From Oscillospiraceae bacterium (GTDB taxonomy: Bacteria; Bacillota; Clostridia; Oscillospirales; Acutalibacteraceae): 17,916 bases of DNA. Below the pieces are notes generated by a model. That model was given only the letters and a program-made list of their open reading frames with translations, was not told the DNA's origin and made no database searches. Made by a program: the position numbers and the translations under genes. Positions 1-7,778 of this stretch are shown here, one piece after another. Position 1 is the first letter of the stretch; each line of letters starts with the position of its first letter. The DNA lies in the NCBI GenBank assembly GCA_029007475.1, contig JAQXHW010000189.1:1-17916 (forward strand), read 5' to 3'.

Positions 1-309
1 ATTCCCGATTCTGCAAGGGCGATTGATGCAAAGGCATTTAGCTCAGCGAACAAGGTAGTGGCATACGCAAACAAGGATACCTTGGTTTACAAGCGTTTAG
101 AGCTTATGGACATAACCGTATCGCCCATAGGCGACGCTAACCGCGACGGAAAAGTTGACGTAAAGGACGCAACCTTTATCCAGAAATCCATAGCAAAAAC
201 CGTCACTCTGAATTTCTCAAACAAGCTACGCGGTGACGCTGATTTTAACGGAGAAATCAATGTTAAGGACGGCACAAGAATTCAAAAGTCCGTTGCCGGA
301 ATAAAATAA
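1..309 (+). CDS. C-terminal fragment of LRR (BspA-type) plus type I dockerin protein
   Basis: The reading frame is open from base 1 with no start, so this is the 3' end of a longer gene that begins outside the window. About 102 residues are visible. The first part (IPDSARAIDAKAF, then a stretch ending near LVYKRLE) resembles the last unit and cap of BspA-type leucine-rich repeats (LRR_5). After a short linker come two dockerin type I calcium-binding repeats, starting GDANRDGKVDVKD and GDADFNGEINVKD. Each keeps the D-x-D/N-x-D/N ... D ligand pattern of an EF-hand-like loop and is followed by an IQKS helix. Dockerins bind cohesin modules, so the product is probably secreted and attached to a scaffoldin or cell-surface cohesin. 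The LRR assignment rests on one partial repeat; the dockerin is clear. No terminator is seen before the next promoter, 22 bases downstream. Confidence 0.85.
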   Translation: MPDSARAIDAKAFSSANKVVAYANKDTLVYKRLELMDITVSPIGDANRDGKVDVKDATFIQKSIAKTVTLNFSNKLRGDADFNGEINVKDGTRIQKSVAGIK

Positions 310-331
310 GATTGTAAATTTTCTAAAATTG

Positions 332-360
332 TTGACAAGAAAAATGTTTAGTGATATCAT
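332..360 (+). promoter_or_regulatory. Sigma-A promoter of the thrS leader
   Basis: TTGACA at 332-337 and TATCAT at 355-360 are separated by exactly 17 bases. Transcription should begin near 367, just before the T-box leader. This is a near-consensus housekeeping promoter placed where a T-box transcript should start. Confidence 0.75.
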
Positions 361-379
361 TGATTTCAATATATAGTTT

Positions 380-623
380 GAACTTTGATGAGGACAATGT
401 TTGATTTTACCTGTCTTAAGAGAGCGGATAGCACGGTGCGATATCCGCGTCAGGAGCTTCAAAATACCACCTCTGAGTCCCGTGAGGAAATGCTCGGGCG
501 TATTTGCCGCGTTAAGGCTTTTAAGGGTAGCTTCTCAGATAGTGAGAAATACCGAAGTTGGGTGGAACCACGTCAGATTTTTGCCGTCCCGATAGCTTTT
601 TGCTGTCGGGCGGTTTTTGTTTT
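380..623 (+). ncRNA. T-box riboswitch, threonine-specific leader of thrS
   Basis: The region has the elements of a T-box leader in order. First comes an AGAGAG-type motif at about 419-424. It is followed by a Stem I distal hairpin (GCGGATA pairing with TATCCGC, apical GCACGGTGCG). Next is a specifier region with Thr codon ACC at 466-468; a second ACC follows directly at 469-471, so the exact triplet is uncertain. The conserved T-box GGGTGGAACCACG is at 560-572, and an intrinsic terminator follows. In this family, uncharged tRNA pairs with the specifier and with TGGN, and so stabilises the antiterminator. The specifier and the downstream thrS gene agree on threonine. The N of TGGN is A here, which predicts a tRNA-Thr with discriminator U. 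Confidence 0.92.
583..623 (+). terminator. T-box regulated intrinsic terminator before thrS
   Basis: A GC-rich hairpin (CCGTCCCGATAGC pairing imperfectly with GCTGTCGGGCGG across a T5 loop) is followed by TTTTTGTTTT. It lies just after the T-box sequence at 560-572, as expected for the terminator that competes with the antiterminator. Confidence 0.88.
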
Positions 624-661
624 AATAAATTATTTTTCAGTATAGAAAGAGGTTGATTACT

Positions 662-2605
662 GTGATTAATGTTGAACTCAAAGGCGGAGTTGTAAAGGAA
701 TTTGAGGCAAATATTACCGCCGCAGAGGTAGCAAAATCCTTAGGCGCAGGTCTTTATAAGGCTTGCTGTGCCTGTAAGGTTAACGGAGAGGTAAAGGATC
801 TGCGTACAGAGCTTACCGAGGATTGTAAGCTGGAGCTCTTAACCTTTGACGACCAAGAGGGCAAGCAGGCATTTTGGCATACCTGCTCTCACGTTTTGGC
901 TCAGGCTGTAAAAAATCTCTATCCCGATGCAAAGCTGGGTATCGGCCCTGCAATCGACAACGGCTTTTACTATGATTTTGAGGTTAAAAAGCCCTTTACT
1001 GCTGAGGATTTAGAGAAAATCAAGGCTGAGATGAAGGCAATAGTTAAATCGGGTCTTGAGCTTGAACGCTTTGAGCTTGCTCCCGACGAGGCAATTAAAA
1101 TGCTTAAGGAAATGGGCGAGGACTATAAGGTTGAGCTCTGTGAGGAACATTCCGGCAAGGGTGAGAATATCAGTTTCTATAAGCAGGGCAACTACACCGA
1201 CCTCTGCGCCGGACCTCACCTTATGAGCGTTGCTCCCTTAAAGGCCTTTGAGCTTACAAACTGCACCGGTGCATATTGGCGCGGTGATGCAAATAACGCT
1301 CAGCTCTGCCGCGTTTACGGCATAGCTTTCCCCAAGGCGTCCCAGCTTGAGGAGTATCTCGAAAAGGTGGAGCAGGCAAAGCTCCGCGACCATAATAAAA
1401 TCGGCCGAGAGCTTGAACTTTTCACAACCTCCGATTTAATCGGTCAGGGACTTCCTATTCTGCTTCCAAAGGGTGCAAGGGTTATCCAGCTTCTTCAGCG
1501 CTTCGTTGAGGATGAGGAGCAAAAGAGGGGCTGGCTTCTTACAAAGACTCCCTTCATGGCAAAAAGCGACTTATACAAGGTTAGCGGTCACTGGGACCAC
1601 TATCAGGACGGTATGTTTGTTTTCGGTGATGAGGAAAAGGATAAGGAAGTATTTGCACTTCGTCCTATGACTTGTCCCTTCCAGTATCAGGCATATCTCA
1701 ATCGAGGCAGAAGCTACCGTGATTTACCCTTAAGATACAATGAAACCTCCACGCTTTTCAGAAATGAAGCAAGCGGTGAAATGCACGGTCTTATCCGTGT
1801 ACGTCAGTTCACAATCTCAGAGGGTCATCTTATGTGTACTCCCGAGCAGCTTGAGGACGAGTTTAAGTCCTGCCTCGAGCTTGCAGTATTCATGCTCAAA
1901 ACTCTCGGTCTCTACGAGGATGTAACCTTCCGCTTCTCACAGTGGGACCCCAACAACAGAGAGAAATATATCGGCACAGTTGAGCAGTGGGATGAAGCTC
2001 AGGGAATCATGGGCAGAATTCTCGACCACTTAGGTCTTGAGTACTCTATCGGTATTGACGAGGCTGCGTTCTACGGTCCTAAGCTCGATATTCAGATGAA
2101 GAACGTATACGGCAAGGAAGACACAATCATAACCATTCAGGTTGACCAGCTCCTTGCCGAGAAGTTCGGTATGGTTTATGTTGACAAGGACGGCTCAAAA
2201 AAGAACCCCTACATTATCCACCGTACCTCTATCGGCTGCTACGAGAGAACACTTGCTCTCCTTATTGAGAAATACGCAGGTGCGTTCCCTATGTGGTTAG
2301 CTCCCACACAGGTTAAGATTCTCCCCATTGCAGACAGACACCATGACGCTGCCTTTGACGTTAAGAAGGCTCTTGAGGCACAGGGTATTCGTGTTGAGGT
2401 AGACGACAGAAGCGAGAAGGTAGGCTATAAGATTCGTGAGGCTCAGCTCGAAAAGGTTCCCTACATGATTATCTTAGGCGATAAGGATATCGAAAACGGT
2501 ACAATTTCCGTAAGAGCAAGAAAAGCCGGGGATTTAGGTGCTATGACAGTTGAGGAATTCCTTTCACGCGCAAAAGAAGAAATCGACTCAAAGGTTATTA
2601 ATTGA
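662..2605 (+). CDS. thrS: Threonyl-tRNA synthetase
   Basis: Class II synthetase that charges tRNA-Thr in the cytoplasm, 647 residues, the usual full length. The N-terminal TGS domain covers about 1-60. The editing domain has HTCSH at 73-77 and CAGPH at 182-186. The catalytic core follows, with the three expected zinc ligands Cys338 (in MTCPFQ), His389 (in SEGHLMC) and His520 (in IIHRTS). The C-terminal anticodon-binding domain starts near LAPTQVKILP. The start is taken as GTG at 662: GAAAGAGG at 645-652 then lies 9 bases upstream, whereas the in-frame TTG at 653 would abut the ribosome site. Motif 2 region RYNETSTLFRNE and MTCPFQ differ from the more common MNCPGH form and suggest a distinct ThrRS subgroup. 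Expression is controlled by the Thr T-box upstream. The next gene follows after 9 bases and is probably co-transcribed. Confidence 0.97.
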   Translation: MINVELKGGVVKEFEANITAAEVAKSLGAGLYKACCACKVNGEVKDLRTELTEDCKLELLTFDDQEGKQAFWHTCSHVLAQAVKNLYPDAKLGIGPAIDNGFYYDFEVKKPFTAEDLEKIKAEMKAIVKSGLELERFELAPDEAIKMLKEMGEDYKVELCEEHSGKGENISFYKQGNYTDLCAGPHLMSVAPLKAFELTNCTGAYWRGDANNAQLCRVYGIAFPKASQLEEYLEKVEQAKLRDHNKIGRELELFTTSDLIGQGLPILLPKGARVIQLLQRFVEDEEQKRGWLLTKTPFMAKSDLYKVSGHWDHYQDGMFVFGDEEKDKEVFALRPMTCPFQYQAYLNRGRSYRDLPLRYNETSTLFRNEASGEMHGLIRVRQFTISEGHLMCTPEQLEDEFKSCLELAVFMLKTLGLYEDVTFRFSQWDPNNREKYIGTVEQWDEAQGIMGRILDHLGLEYSIGIDEAAFYGPKLDIQMKNVYGKEDTIITIQVDQLLAEKFGMVYVDKDGSKKNPYIIHRTSIGCYERTLALLIEKYAGAFPMWLAPTQVKILPIADRHHDAAFDVKKALEAQGIRVEVDDRSEKVGYKIREAQLEKVPYMIILGDKDIENGTISVRARKAGDLGAMTVEEFLSRAKEEIDSKVIN

Positions 2606-2614
2606 CGGTGAGCT

Positions 2615-3391
2615 ATGCCATATAACAGATACGACTCAGTAAACAGATTTGACAGCAAGGGACGAAAGAAAAACGAAAAAATCGGCGTTAAAGTTGTTCT
2701 TCTTATTGTAATTCCCTTTCTGATTATCGGAATTGTCATCTTAGGAATAATATTAGGTTTGCAGACCTCAGGGTCAGGCAATACCAATCCTGTGGCACCT
2801 ATCTCAACAGAGGATGAACCGGGCATGGTTATCCCCGATTCTCAGCTTCTCATTGTAGTTGACGACAGACATCCTCTTGATAAGGACTATGCACCGACGC
2901 TCAGTCCATTCGGCGGAGTTGCGGTTTCCTCATGGATTTTCTCCGATTTGGACCACATGATTGCCGCTGCCGCTGATGAGGGAATTAATATCAGCCTAAC
3001 TGCCGGATATGTTTCTTATTCCGACCAAGGAAAGCTCTATGAAGCTACCTTTAACAAGATGAAAACCGAGGAAAAGTATTCCGACGTTAGGGCAGAAGCA
3101 GAGGCTAAGAAAATTACGCCAAAGGCAGGCTCAAGCGAAAGCCAGACAGGTCTGCTTATAGAGCTTTCAACAAGTGAAAAGGATTTTGAGGGCAGTAAGG
3201 CAGAAAAGTGGCTTGACCGAAATGCCGTAAATTATGGATTTGTGCTGAGATACCCTGAGGGAAAAGAGAATTCGACAGGTATGGCTTATAATCCGCGTCT
3301 TTACCGTTATGTAGGTAAGGAACATGCGCTGAATATGCGTCGCTACGGCATGACCCTCAACGAATATGCTACCCATGTTGCACAGCATTAA
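2615..3391 (+). CDS. Membrane-anchored M15 (VanY-type) D,D-carboxypeptidase homologue, probably catalytically dead
   Basis: 258 residues. A positively charged cytoplasmic N-terminus is followed by one hydrophobic segment at about 24-49, then an extracellular domain with the M15B/VanY layout: DDRHPLDKDYAPTL, AAADEGINISLTAGY, SESQTGLLIEL, WLDRNAVNYGFVLRYPEGKE and TGMAYNPRLYRYVG. In active relatives the zinc site comes from SEHQTGLAxD and EPWH. Here the His is Ser176, the Asp is Glu183, the Glu base is Asn226 and the second His is Leu229. The substrate-binding Arg of GYRSY is Val133. The fold seems intact and the frame is open, so this looks like a maintained pseudoenzyme that may bind peptidoglycan stem peptides or a partner rather than cut them. 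It sits 9 bases after thrS with a weak GGTGAG ribosome site, suggesting read-through from thrS. Function unproven. Confidence 0.82.
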   Translation: MPYNRYDSVNRFDSKGRKKNEKIGVKVVLLIVIPFLIIGIVILGIILGLQTSGSGNTNPVAPISTEDEPGMVIPDSQLLIVVDDRHPLDKDYAPTLSPFGGVAVSSWIFSDLDHMIAAAADEGINISLTAGYVSYSDQGKLYEATFNKMKTEEKYSDVRAEAEAKKITPKAGSSESQTGLLIELSTSEKDFEGSKAEKWLDRNAVNYGFVLRYPEGKENSTGMAYNPRLYRYVGKEHALNMRRYGMTLNEYATHVAQH

Positions 3392-3443
3392 TGGGATTTT
3401 TTAAGAATATTTCAGAATATTCGCAAGAAATCTAAAAAATTAC

Positions 3444-3472
3444 TTGCATTTTCTGAATCTATGTAGTATAAT
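3444..3472 (+). promoter_or_regulatory. Sigma-A promoter of rpmE
   Basis: TTGCAT at 3444-3449 and TATAAT at 3467-3472 are separated by 17 bases, placing transcription start near 3479, about 35 bases before rpmE. Confidence 0.72.
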
Positions 3473-3513
3473 TCATCTGTTACTACGGCATCAGCGAAAG
3501 AGGTGAACATGAA

Positions 3514-3714
3514 ATGCAGGAGAATATCCATCCTAAGTATGAGCAGACAACTATTACCTGCGCTTGCGGCAATGTTATCGAGACCGGTTCCACAAAGCCC
3601 AACCAGCGTGTTGAAATTTGTTCAAAGTGCCATCCTTTCTTCACAGGAAAGCAGAAGCTCGTTGATACCGGCGGACGTGTTGACAGATTTAAGAAGCGCT
3701 ACGGTATGAAGTAA
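3514..3714 (+). CDS. rpmE: Large-subunit ribosomal protein L31 (zinc-ribbon type)
   Basis: 66 residues, typical for bacterial L31, a 50S component. It begins MQENIHPKYEQ, has Cys16-x-Cys18 and Cys36-x-x-Cys39 as the zinc ribbon, and ends with the family signature FFTGKQKLVDTGGRVDRFKKR. This is the zinc-binding C+ form rather than the cysteine-less form many bacteria keep for zinc starvation. ATG at 3514 is chosen because AAAGAGGTG ends 8 bases upstream; the nearby ATG at 3509 is out of frame. The gene has its own promoter and terminator, so it is a single-gene transcript. Confidence 0.97.
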   Translation: MQENIHPKYEQTTITCACGNVIETGSTKPNQRVEICSKCHPFFTGKQKLVDTGGRVDRFKKRYGMK

Positions 3715-3730
3715 TAGTGTTTAACTTAGA

Positions 3731-3764
3731 GGCGGTACTTCCAGTGAAGCACCGCCTGTTTTTT
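3731..3764 (+). terminator. Intrinsic terminator of rpmE
   Basis: GGCGGT (3731-3736) pairs with ACCGCC (3751-3756). An inner CTTC/GAAG helix with a CAGT loop lies within it, and TGTTTTTTC follows. Confidence 0.88.
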
Positions 3765-3779
3765 CTTTGAGGGTATGTT

Positions 3780-4409
3780 ATGCTGAAAGACTATATTACA
3801 ATAGAACATGATGCTTCCCCTGAGTTTACAGAAAAGCGCTCTCGCTTTATCGGTTACATAAAGCCTGTCAGAACCGAAACGGAGGCTCTCGATTTTATCA
3901 GCTCTCTGCGTTCTAAGCATTGGGACGCTACCCATAACGTCTACGCTTACGTTTTACGAGAGCAGAATACCTGTCGTTACAGCGACGATAACGAACCTCA
4001 GGGCACAGCAGGTATGCCTGTTTTGGATGTTATCCGCAAAAGCGGTCTCACCGACGTCTGTATAGTTGTAACCCGATACTTCGGCGGAATACTCTTAGGC
4101 GGCGGAGGACTTGTGAGAGCCTATTCTCACTCGGCTTCACTTGCGGTAGAAGCCGCAGGAGTTATTACCATGCGAGGCTGCAGTGAGTGTACCTTGACGT
4201 GTACCTACAATCAGTACGGAAAGCTCTCCTCTCTTATTCCCGAAAACGGCGGAGTGGTAGATGATTGTGATTTCGGCGAGGGTGTTACCATGAATTTTCA
4301 TATTCCCTCCAATGAGCTGAGCGTACTCAAAAAGAAGGTAACGGATGCTACAAGCGGTACAGTCCGGATACTCTCAGAGATAGAAAAATACTATCCTTAC
4401 AAGCAATAA
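3780..4409 (+). CDS. yigZ: YigZ/IMPACT family (UPF0029) protein
   Basis: 209 residues, full length for this family. The UPF0029 signature is present: an N-terminal EKRSRFIGYIKPV strand, HNVYAYVL, SDDNEPQGTAGMPVLDVI, and VTRYFGG at about 98-103 leading into LLGGGGLVRAYSHSA. A second, ferredoxin-like domain (DUF1949 type) covers about 138-205. The family is related to eukaryotic IMPACT, and its bacterial role is not settled; nucleic-acid or ribosome-linked roles have been proposed. ATG at 3780 has GAGGG at 3769-3773. That site directly follows the U-tract of the rpmE terminator, so read-through from rpmE or a promoter hidden in this short gap must supply the transcript. A terminator follows at 4432-4469. 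Confidence 0.93.
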   Translation: MLKDYITIEHDASPEFTEKRSRFIGYIKPVRTETEALDFISSLRSKHWDATHNVYAYVLREQNTCRYSDDNEPQGTAGMPVLDVIRKSGLTDVCIVVTRYFGGILLGGGGLVRAYSHSASLAVEAAGVITMRGCSECTLTCTYNQYGKLSSLIPENGGVVDDCDFGEGVTMNFHIPSNELSVLKKKVTDATSGTVRILSEIEKYYPYKQ

Positions 4410-4431
4410 TGTGAAAATAATCTGAAATTTT

Positions 4432-4469
4432 AGAATTTTTCTGCTTTTTTGCAGGAAAATTCTTTTTTT
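4432..4469 (+). terminator. Intrinsic terminator of yigZ
   Basis: AGAATTTTTCTGC (4432-4444) pairs with GCAGGAAAATTCT (4451-4463), with a single G-U pair, across a T6 loop, and is followed by T6. It separates yigZ from the dnaG operon. Confidence 0.85.
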
Positions 4470-4478
4470 CGTCGTATA

Positions 4479-4484
4479 TATAAT
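4479..4484 (+). promoter_or_regulatory. Candidate -10 element of the dnaG-rpoD operon
   Basis: TATAAT at 4479-4484 lies 36 bases before the dnaG start, just after the yigZ terminator, where an operon promoter is needed. No convincing -35 hexamer is seen; the expected position falls inside the terminator's 3' arm. A tentative call. Confidence 0.4.
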
Positions 4485-4519
4485 CGTGAGTTTATTATTT
4501 TGAGGAAGGAGGAGTTATT

Positions 4520-6283
4520 TTGGCATTACCCGACGGATTTTTATATGAGCTTAAGGAACGTTCGGATATAACCGACGTGGTTTCTGGTTACGTTAATTTG
4601 AAACGCCGAGGCAGGAATATGGTGGGGCTTTGTCCTTTCCACTCCGAAAAGACTCCCTCCTTTAACCTCTATCCCGAAAACGGCTCCTTTTACTGCTTCG
4701 GCTGCGGAGCCGGCGGTGACGTTATTACCTTTATAATGAAGATTGAAAACCTTGACTATATCGAGGCGGTGAAGTTTTTAGCGCAAAGGGCGGGAATTGA
4801 AGTTCCCGAAAATTCCTATGACGACGGTATGGGAAAGCTCAGAATGAGGATTTTCGAAGCTAATAGGGAGGCGGCAAGGTTTTATAACAAAAAGCTGTAC
4901 GAGCCCGAGGGTAAGGAAGGTCTTGATTATCTCTACCGCCGAGAGCTTCCCGATAATATAATCCGTCGCTTCGGACTTGGCTATTCTCCAAAAAGCCGAT
5001 ATGCGCTCTGTGACCATCTTCGCTCCTTGGGATTTAAGGACAGCGAAATTGTTGCGGCAAATCTGGCTTTCAGAAGTCAGGACGGCAGGAGAATAGTAGA
5101 TAGATTTTCGGACAGAGTTATGTTTCCTATTATAGATTTGAGAGGAAATGTAATAGGCTTCGGAGGCAGAATTTTAACCGACCAAAAGCCAAAATACTTA
5201 AACACCTCTGATACTCCTGCGTTTAAGAAAAGCGCAAACCTGTTTTCTCTCAATAACGCAAAGAACACGGGTGAGAGGACGCTTATTCTCTGCGAGGGTT
5301 ATATAGATGTTATCGCCCTCAGCAAAGCAGGTTTCAAAAATGCCGTGGCAACCTTGGGTACAGCCTTGACCGCTGAGCAGGCAATTCTTATGAAGCGATA
5401 TGCCGACGAGGTTATTATCTGCTACGATGCCGATGAAGCAGGCCAAAAGGCAACGGCAAGAGCAATTTCCCTCCTTAGAAACGCAGGTCTTGTAATTCGG
5501 GTGTTATCTATCCCTGAGGGCAAGGACCCCGATGAGTTTATCCGAAATAAAGGGGAAAAGGGTGCCGCCGCCTTTAAGAATGTCCTTGAGAGCAGCGGAA
5601 ATGATGTGGAATATAGGCTCACGAAGCTCAAGAATAAATTTGACCTTGAAAGACCTGACCAAAAAGCAGGATATATGCTTGAAGCCATGAGGGTTATTGC
5701 TTCACTTGATTCCTCTGTTGAACAGGATATTTATGTATCGAGGTTATCGGCGGAGCTTTCAATCGACAAGGCCTCGATTAACGCAGACCTTCAGAAGCTA
5801 AAACGCAGAAGAGAGGGAGAAGCCAGAAAGCAGGAGTACAAAAAGCTCAGTACCGAGCTTTCGGGCAGAGATGACAAAATAAATACCGAAAAGTCAAAAC
5901 ACACCCGAGCCGCTAAAGCAGAGGAAATGCTTATAGCTTTTATTGTATATAATAACGACATGGAGAAAGCCGCCTCACAGCGAATAAGTCCCGAGGACTT
6001 TGTCACAAAATTCAACAGCCGGCTTTACTCTTATATAATAAACAAGATACAAGAGGGAGTTTCTCCGAGCACAACGCTCAGTCGGGATTTTACCGCTGAC
6101 GAGGTGTCGAAGTTTTACGCAATACTCCATGGGTATAATTCACAGACAGCTACCCGAGAGGCTATGAACGAGTATATCGACGTTATTTTAGAGGAGAAGC
6201 GAAAGCTAACTCCCGAAAAAATATCCGAGATGACGCCTGAGGAGATTATGGCGAGTCTTAAAAAAAGAAAAAATAAGTATTAA
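4520..6283 (+). CDS. dnaG: DNA primase
   Basis: 587 residues, normal for bacterial primase, which makes RNA primers at the replication fork. The N-terminal CHC2 zinc finger has Cys38, His41, Cys59 and Cys62 in GLCPFHSEKTPSF and FYCFGCGAGG. The catalytic core and TOPRIM domain follow, with the acidic residue Glu259 in LCEGYIDV and Asp303/Asp305 in CYDADEAGQ. From about residue 430 comes a charged linker and a C-terminal helicase-binding-like domain. The start is TTG at 4520 because GGAAGGAGGAG ends 5 bases before it and the protein then begins with the usual ALPDGFLYELKERSDI. It is first in the operon; rpoD follows after 21 bases with no terminator. Confidence 0.97.
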   Translation: MALPDGFLYELKERSDITDVVSGYVNLKRRGRNMVGLCPFHSEKTPSFNLYPENGSFYCFGCGAGGDVITFIMKIENLDYIEAVKFLAQRAGIEVPENSYDDGMGKLRMRIFEANREAARFYNKKLYEPEGKEGLDYLYRRELPDNIIRRFGLGYSPKSRYALCDHLRSLGFKDSEIVAANLAFRSQDGRRIVDRFSDRVMFPIIDLRGNVIGFGGRILTDQKPKYLNTSDTPAFKKSANLFSLNNAKNTGERTLILCEGYIDVIALSKAGFKNAVATLGTALTAEQAILMKRYADEVIICYDADEAGQKATARAISLLRNAGLVIRVLSIPEGKDPDEFIRNKGEKGAAAFKNVLESSGNDVEYRLTKLKNKFDLERPDQKAGYMLEAMRVIASLDSSVEQDIYVSRLSAELSIDKASINADLQKLKRRREGEARKQEYKKLSTELSGRDDKINTEKSKHTRAAKAEEMLIAFIVYNNDMEKAASQRISPEDFVTKFNSRLYSYIINKIQEGVSPSTTLSRDFTADEVSKFYAILHGYNSQTATREAMNEYIDVILEEKRKLTPEKISEMTPEEIMASLKKRKNKY

Positions 6284-6304
6284 ATAAAGAAAGGAACTAA
6301 AAAT

Positions 6305-7405
6305 ATGGCAGGTTCAATTCAGGAAAAGAAGGCAGTTATTAAAGAAATTACCGAGCTTGGCAAAGCAAAAGGCCAGCTTACCAACAAGGATATTCTCGAT
6401 GCAATAGGCGAGATGGATTTCGACCCGGAGCAGCTTGAAAAACTCTACGATAATTTGGAGAGCATGGGCGTTGAGATTGTCGAGGATAACGAAGATATCC
6501 GGTTTGAAGATTTAGCGCTTGAAATTGCTTCGGTTACCGACGGCGAAAACGTCGACATAGATTCGGTTGAGTCCGTAGCTATTGACGACCCCGTTAAGGT
6601 TTACCTTAAAGAAATCGGCAGAGTACCTCTTCTTACTTCCGAGGAGGAAATCGAGATTGCTATTCGTATCAGCGAAGGAGATGTTGCCGCAAAGCAGAGA
6701 CTTAGCGAGGCAAATTTACGTCTTGTTGTAAGTATAGCAAAACGCTATCTCGGCAGAGGTATGCAGTTTCTCGATTTGATTCAGGAGGGTAACTTAGGCC
6801 TTATTAAGGCGGTTGAAAAGTTCGATCATACCAAGGGCTTTAAGTTCTCAACCTATGCGACATGGTGGATTCGCCAGGCAATTACCCGTGCTATTGCCGA
6901 CCAGGCAAGAACAATCCGTATTCCTGTTCATATGGTTGAAACTATTAATAAAGTTAAGAAGGTTTCCTCTCAGCTTCTCCACCAGAACGGTCACGAGCCC
7001 TCTGCTGACGATATCGCCGCAGAGCTTGATATGCCCGTTGATAAGGTAAGAGAAATTATGCGTGTGGCTCAGGAGCCCGTTTCTCTTGAAACTCCTATCG
7101 GCGAGGAGGAGGACAGCCACTTAGGTGACTTTATTCCCGACGATGAAGCCCCTGCCCCTGCTGACGCTGCTTCTCATACCCTCCTGCGCGAGCAGCTTAT
7201 GGAGGTTCTCGATACTCTTACCCCCCGTGAGGAGAAGGTTCTTCGTCTGCGCTTCGGCCTTGAGGACGGTAGAAGCCGTACCCTTGAGGAGGTAGGCAAG
7301 GAGTTCAACGTAACCCGTGAGAGAATCCGTCAGATTGAGGCAAAGGCTCTGAGAAAGCTTCGTCATCCCTCACGCTCTAAGAAGCTGAAGGACTTTTTAG
7401 ACTGA
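6305..7405 (+). CDS. rpoD: RNA polymerase primary sigma factor (sigma A/70)
   Basis: 366 residues, the standard size for the Firmicutes primary sigma factor. A short region 1.1 covers about 1-90. Region 1.2 starts at DDPVKVYLKEIG near 94. Region 2 includes NLRLVVSIAKRYLGRG near 137 and the -10-binding STYATWWIRQAI near 181. Region 3 starts after IRIPVHM near 205. Region 4 has LRLRFGLEDG near 310 and the -35-binding helix-turn-helix TRERIRQIEAKALRKLRHPS near 336. It directs RNA polymerase to TTGACA/TATAAT promoters like those in this window. AAAGGA sits 9 bases before the ATG. It shares a transcript with dnaG, as in the classical macromolecular-synthesis operon, and its stop overlaps the next start (TGATG). 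Confidence 0.98.
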   Translation: MAGSIQEKKAVIKEITELGKAKGQLTNKDILDAIGEMDFDPEQLEKLYDNLESMGVEIVEDNEDIRFEDLALEIASVTDGENVDIDSVESVAIDDPVKVYLKEIGRVPLLTSEEEIEIAIRISEGDVAAKQRLSEANLRLVVSIAKRYLGRGMQFLDLIQEGNLGLIKAVEKFDHTKGFKFSTYATWWIRQAITRAIADQARTIRIPVHMVETINKVKKVSSQLLHQNGHEPSADDIAAELDMPVDKVREIMRVAQEPVSLETPIGEEEDSHLGDFIPDDEAPAPADAASHTLLREQLMEVLDTLTPREEKVLRLRFGLEDGRSRTLEEVGKEFNVTRERIRQIEAKALRKLRHPSRSKKLKDFLD

Positions 7406-7776
7406 TGTATTCTTACGAAGAATGCGGGCAAATTTTCGACGAAATCGCCGATTCCTACCCCTACGAGCTTTACCGTGAGCTTTCAGGCGGTCTGCGGTTG
7501 GATATAAGTACGAAAATTCACCCCAAGGCTGTATCAAACGACCTATATATCTTAGGTGAATACCACCGCTCAAGTATAGGTAAATACATAGTTTTTTACT
7601 ACGGCAGTATTGTGAGGATTTACGGCCACCTGCCGATTGATGAGTTTCGTGAGCAACTTAGAAAAATTCTGTCTCATGAGCTTCGTCACCACAATGAATA
7701 CTTAGCAGGTTCCGACGATTTAATCCTCTATGATGACTGCTGTATTAACGATTACCTTACCCGCAAAGGAAAATAA
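7405..7776 (+). CDS. Small zincin-like metallopeptidase-family protein
   Basis: 123 residues. The key feature is HELRHHNE at 91-98, an HExxH zinc site (His91, Glu92, His95) on a predicted helix, with acidic residues downstream (GSDDLILYDD) that may give the third ligand. Size and motif position fit the minimal zincin family PF06262 (DUF1025), whose substrates are unknown. No signal peptide or membrane segment, so it should be cytoplasmic. Its ATG overlaps the rpoD stop by one base, a sign of translational coupling, and the next gene begins 2 bases after its stop. It is therefore part of the dnaG-rpoD-dnaD-dnaC-like operon. Peptidase activity is inferred from the motif only. Confidence 0.78.
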   Translation: MYSYEECGQIFDEIADSYPYELYRELSGGLRLDISTKIHPKAVSNDLYILGEYHRSSIGKYIVFYYGSIVRIYGHLPIDEFREQLRKILSHELRHHNEYLAGSDDLILYDDCCINDYLTRKGK

Positions 7777-7778
7777 TA

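Noticed and set aside
2615..3391. Active D-alanyl-D-alanine carboxypeptidase / vancomycin-resistance VanY
   Set aside because: All zinc ligands and the catalytic Glu are substituted and no van regulatory or ligase genes are nearby.
3405..3422. GAATATT/AATATTC hairpin after the M15-like gene as a terminator
   Set aside because: All A-T pairs apart from one and no U-tract; too weak to call.
3503..3709. Overlapping frame starting at GTG 3503 as the real gene at this locus
   Set aside because: It lies in a different frame from rpmE, whose four cysteines and L31 signature are unmistakable.
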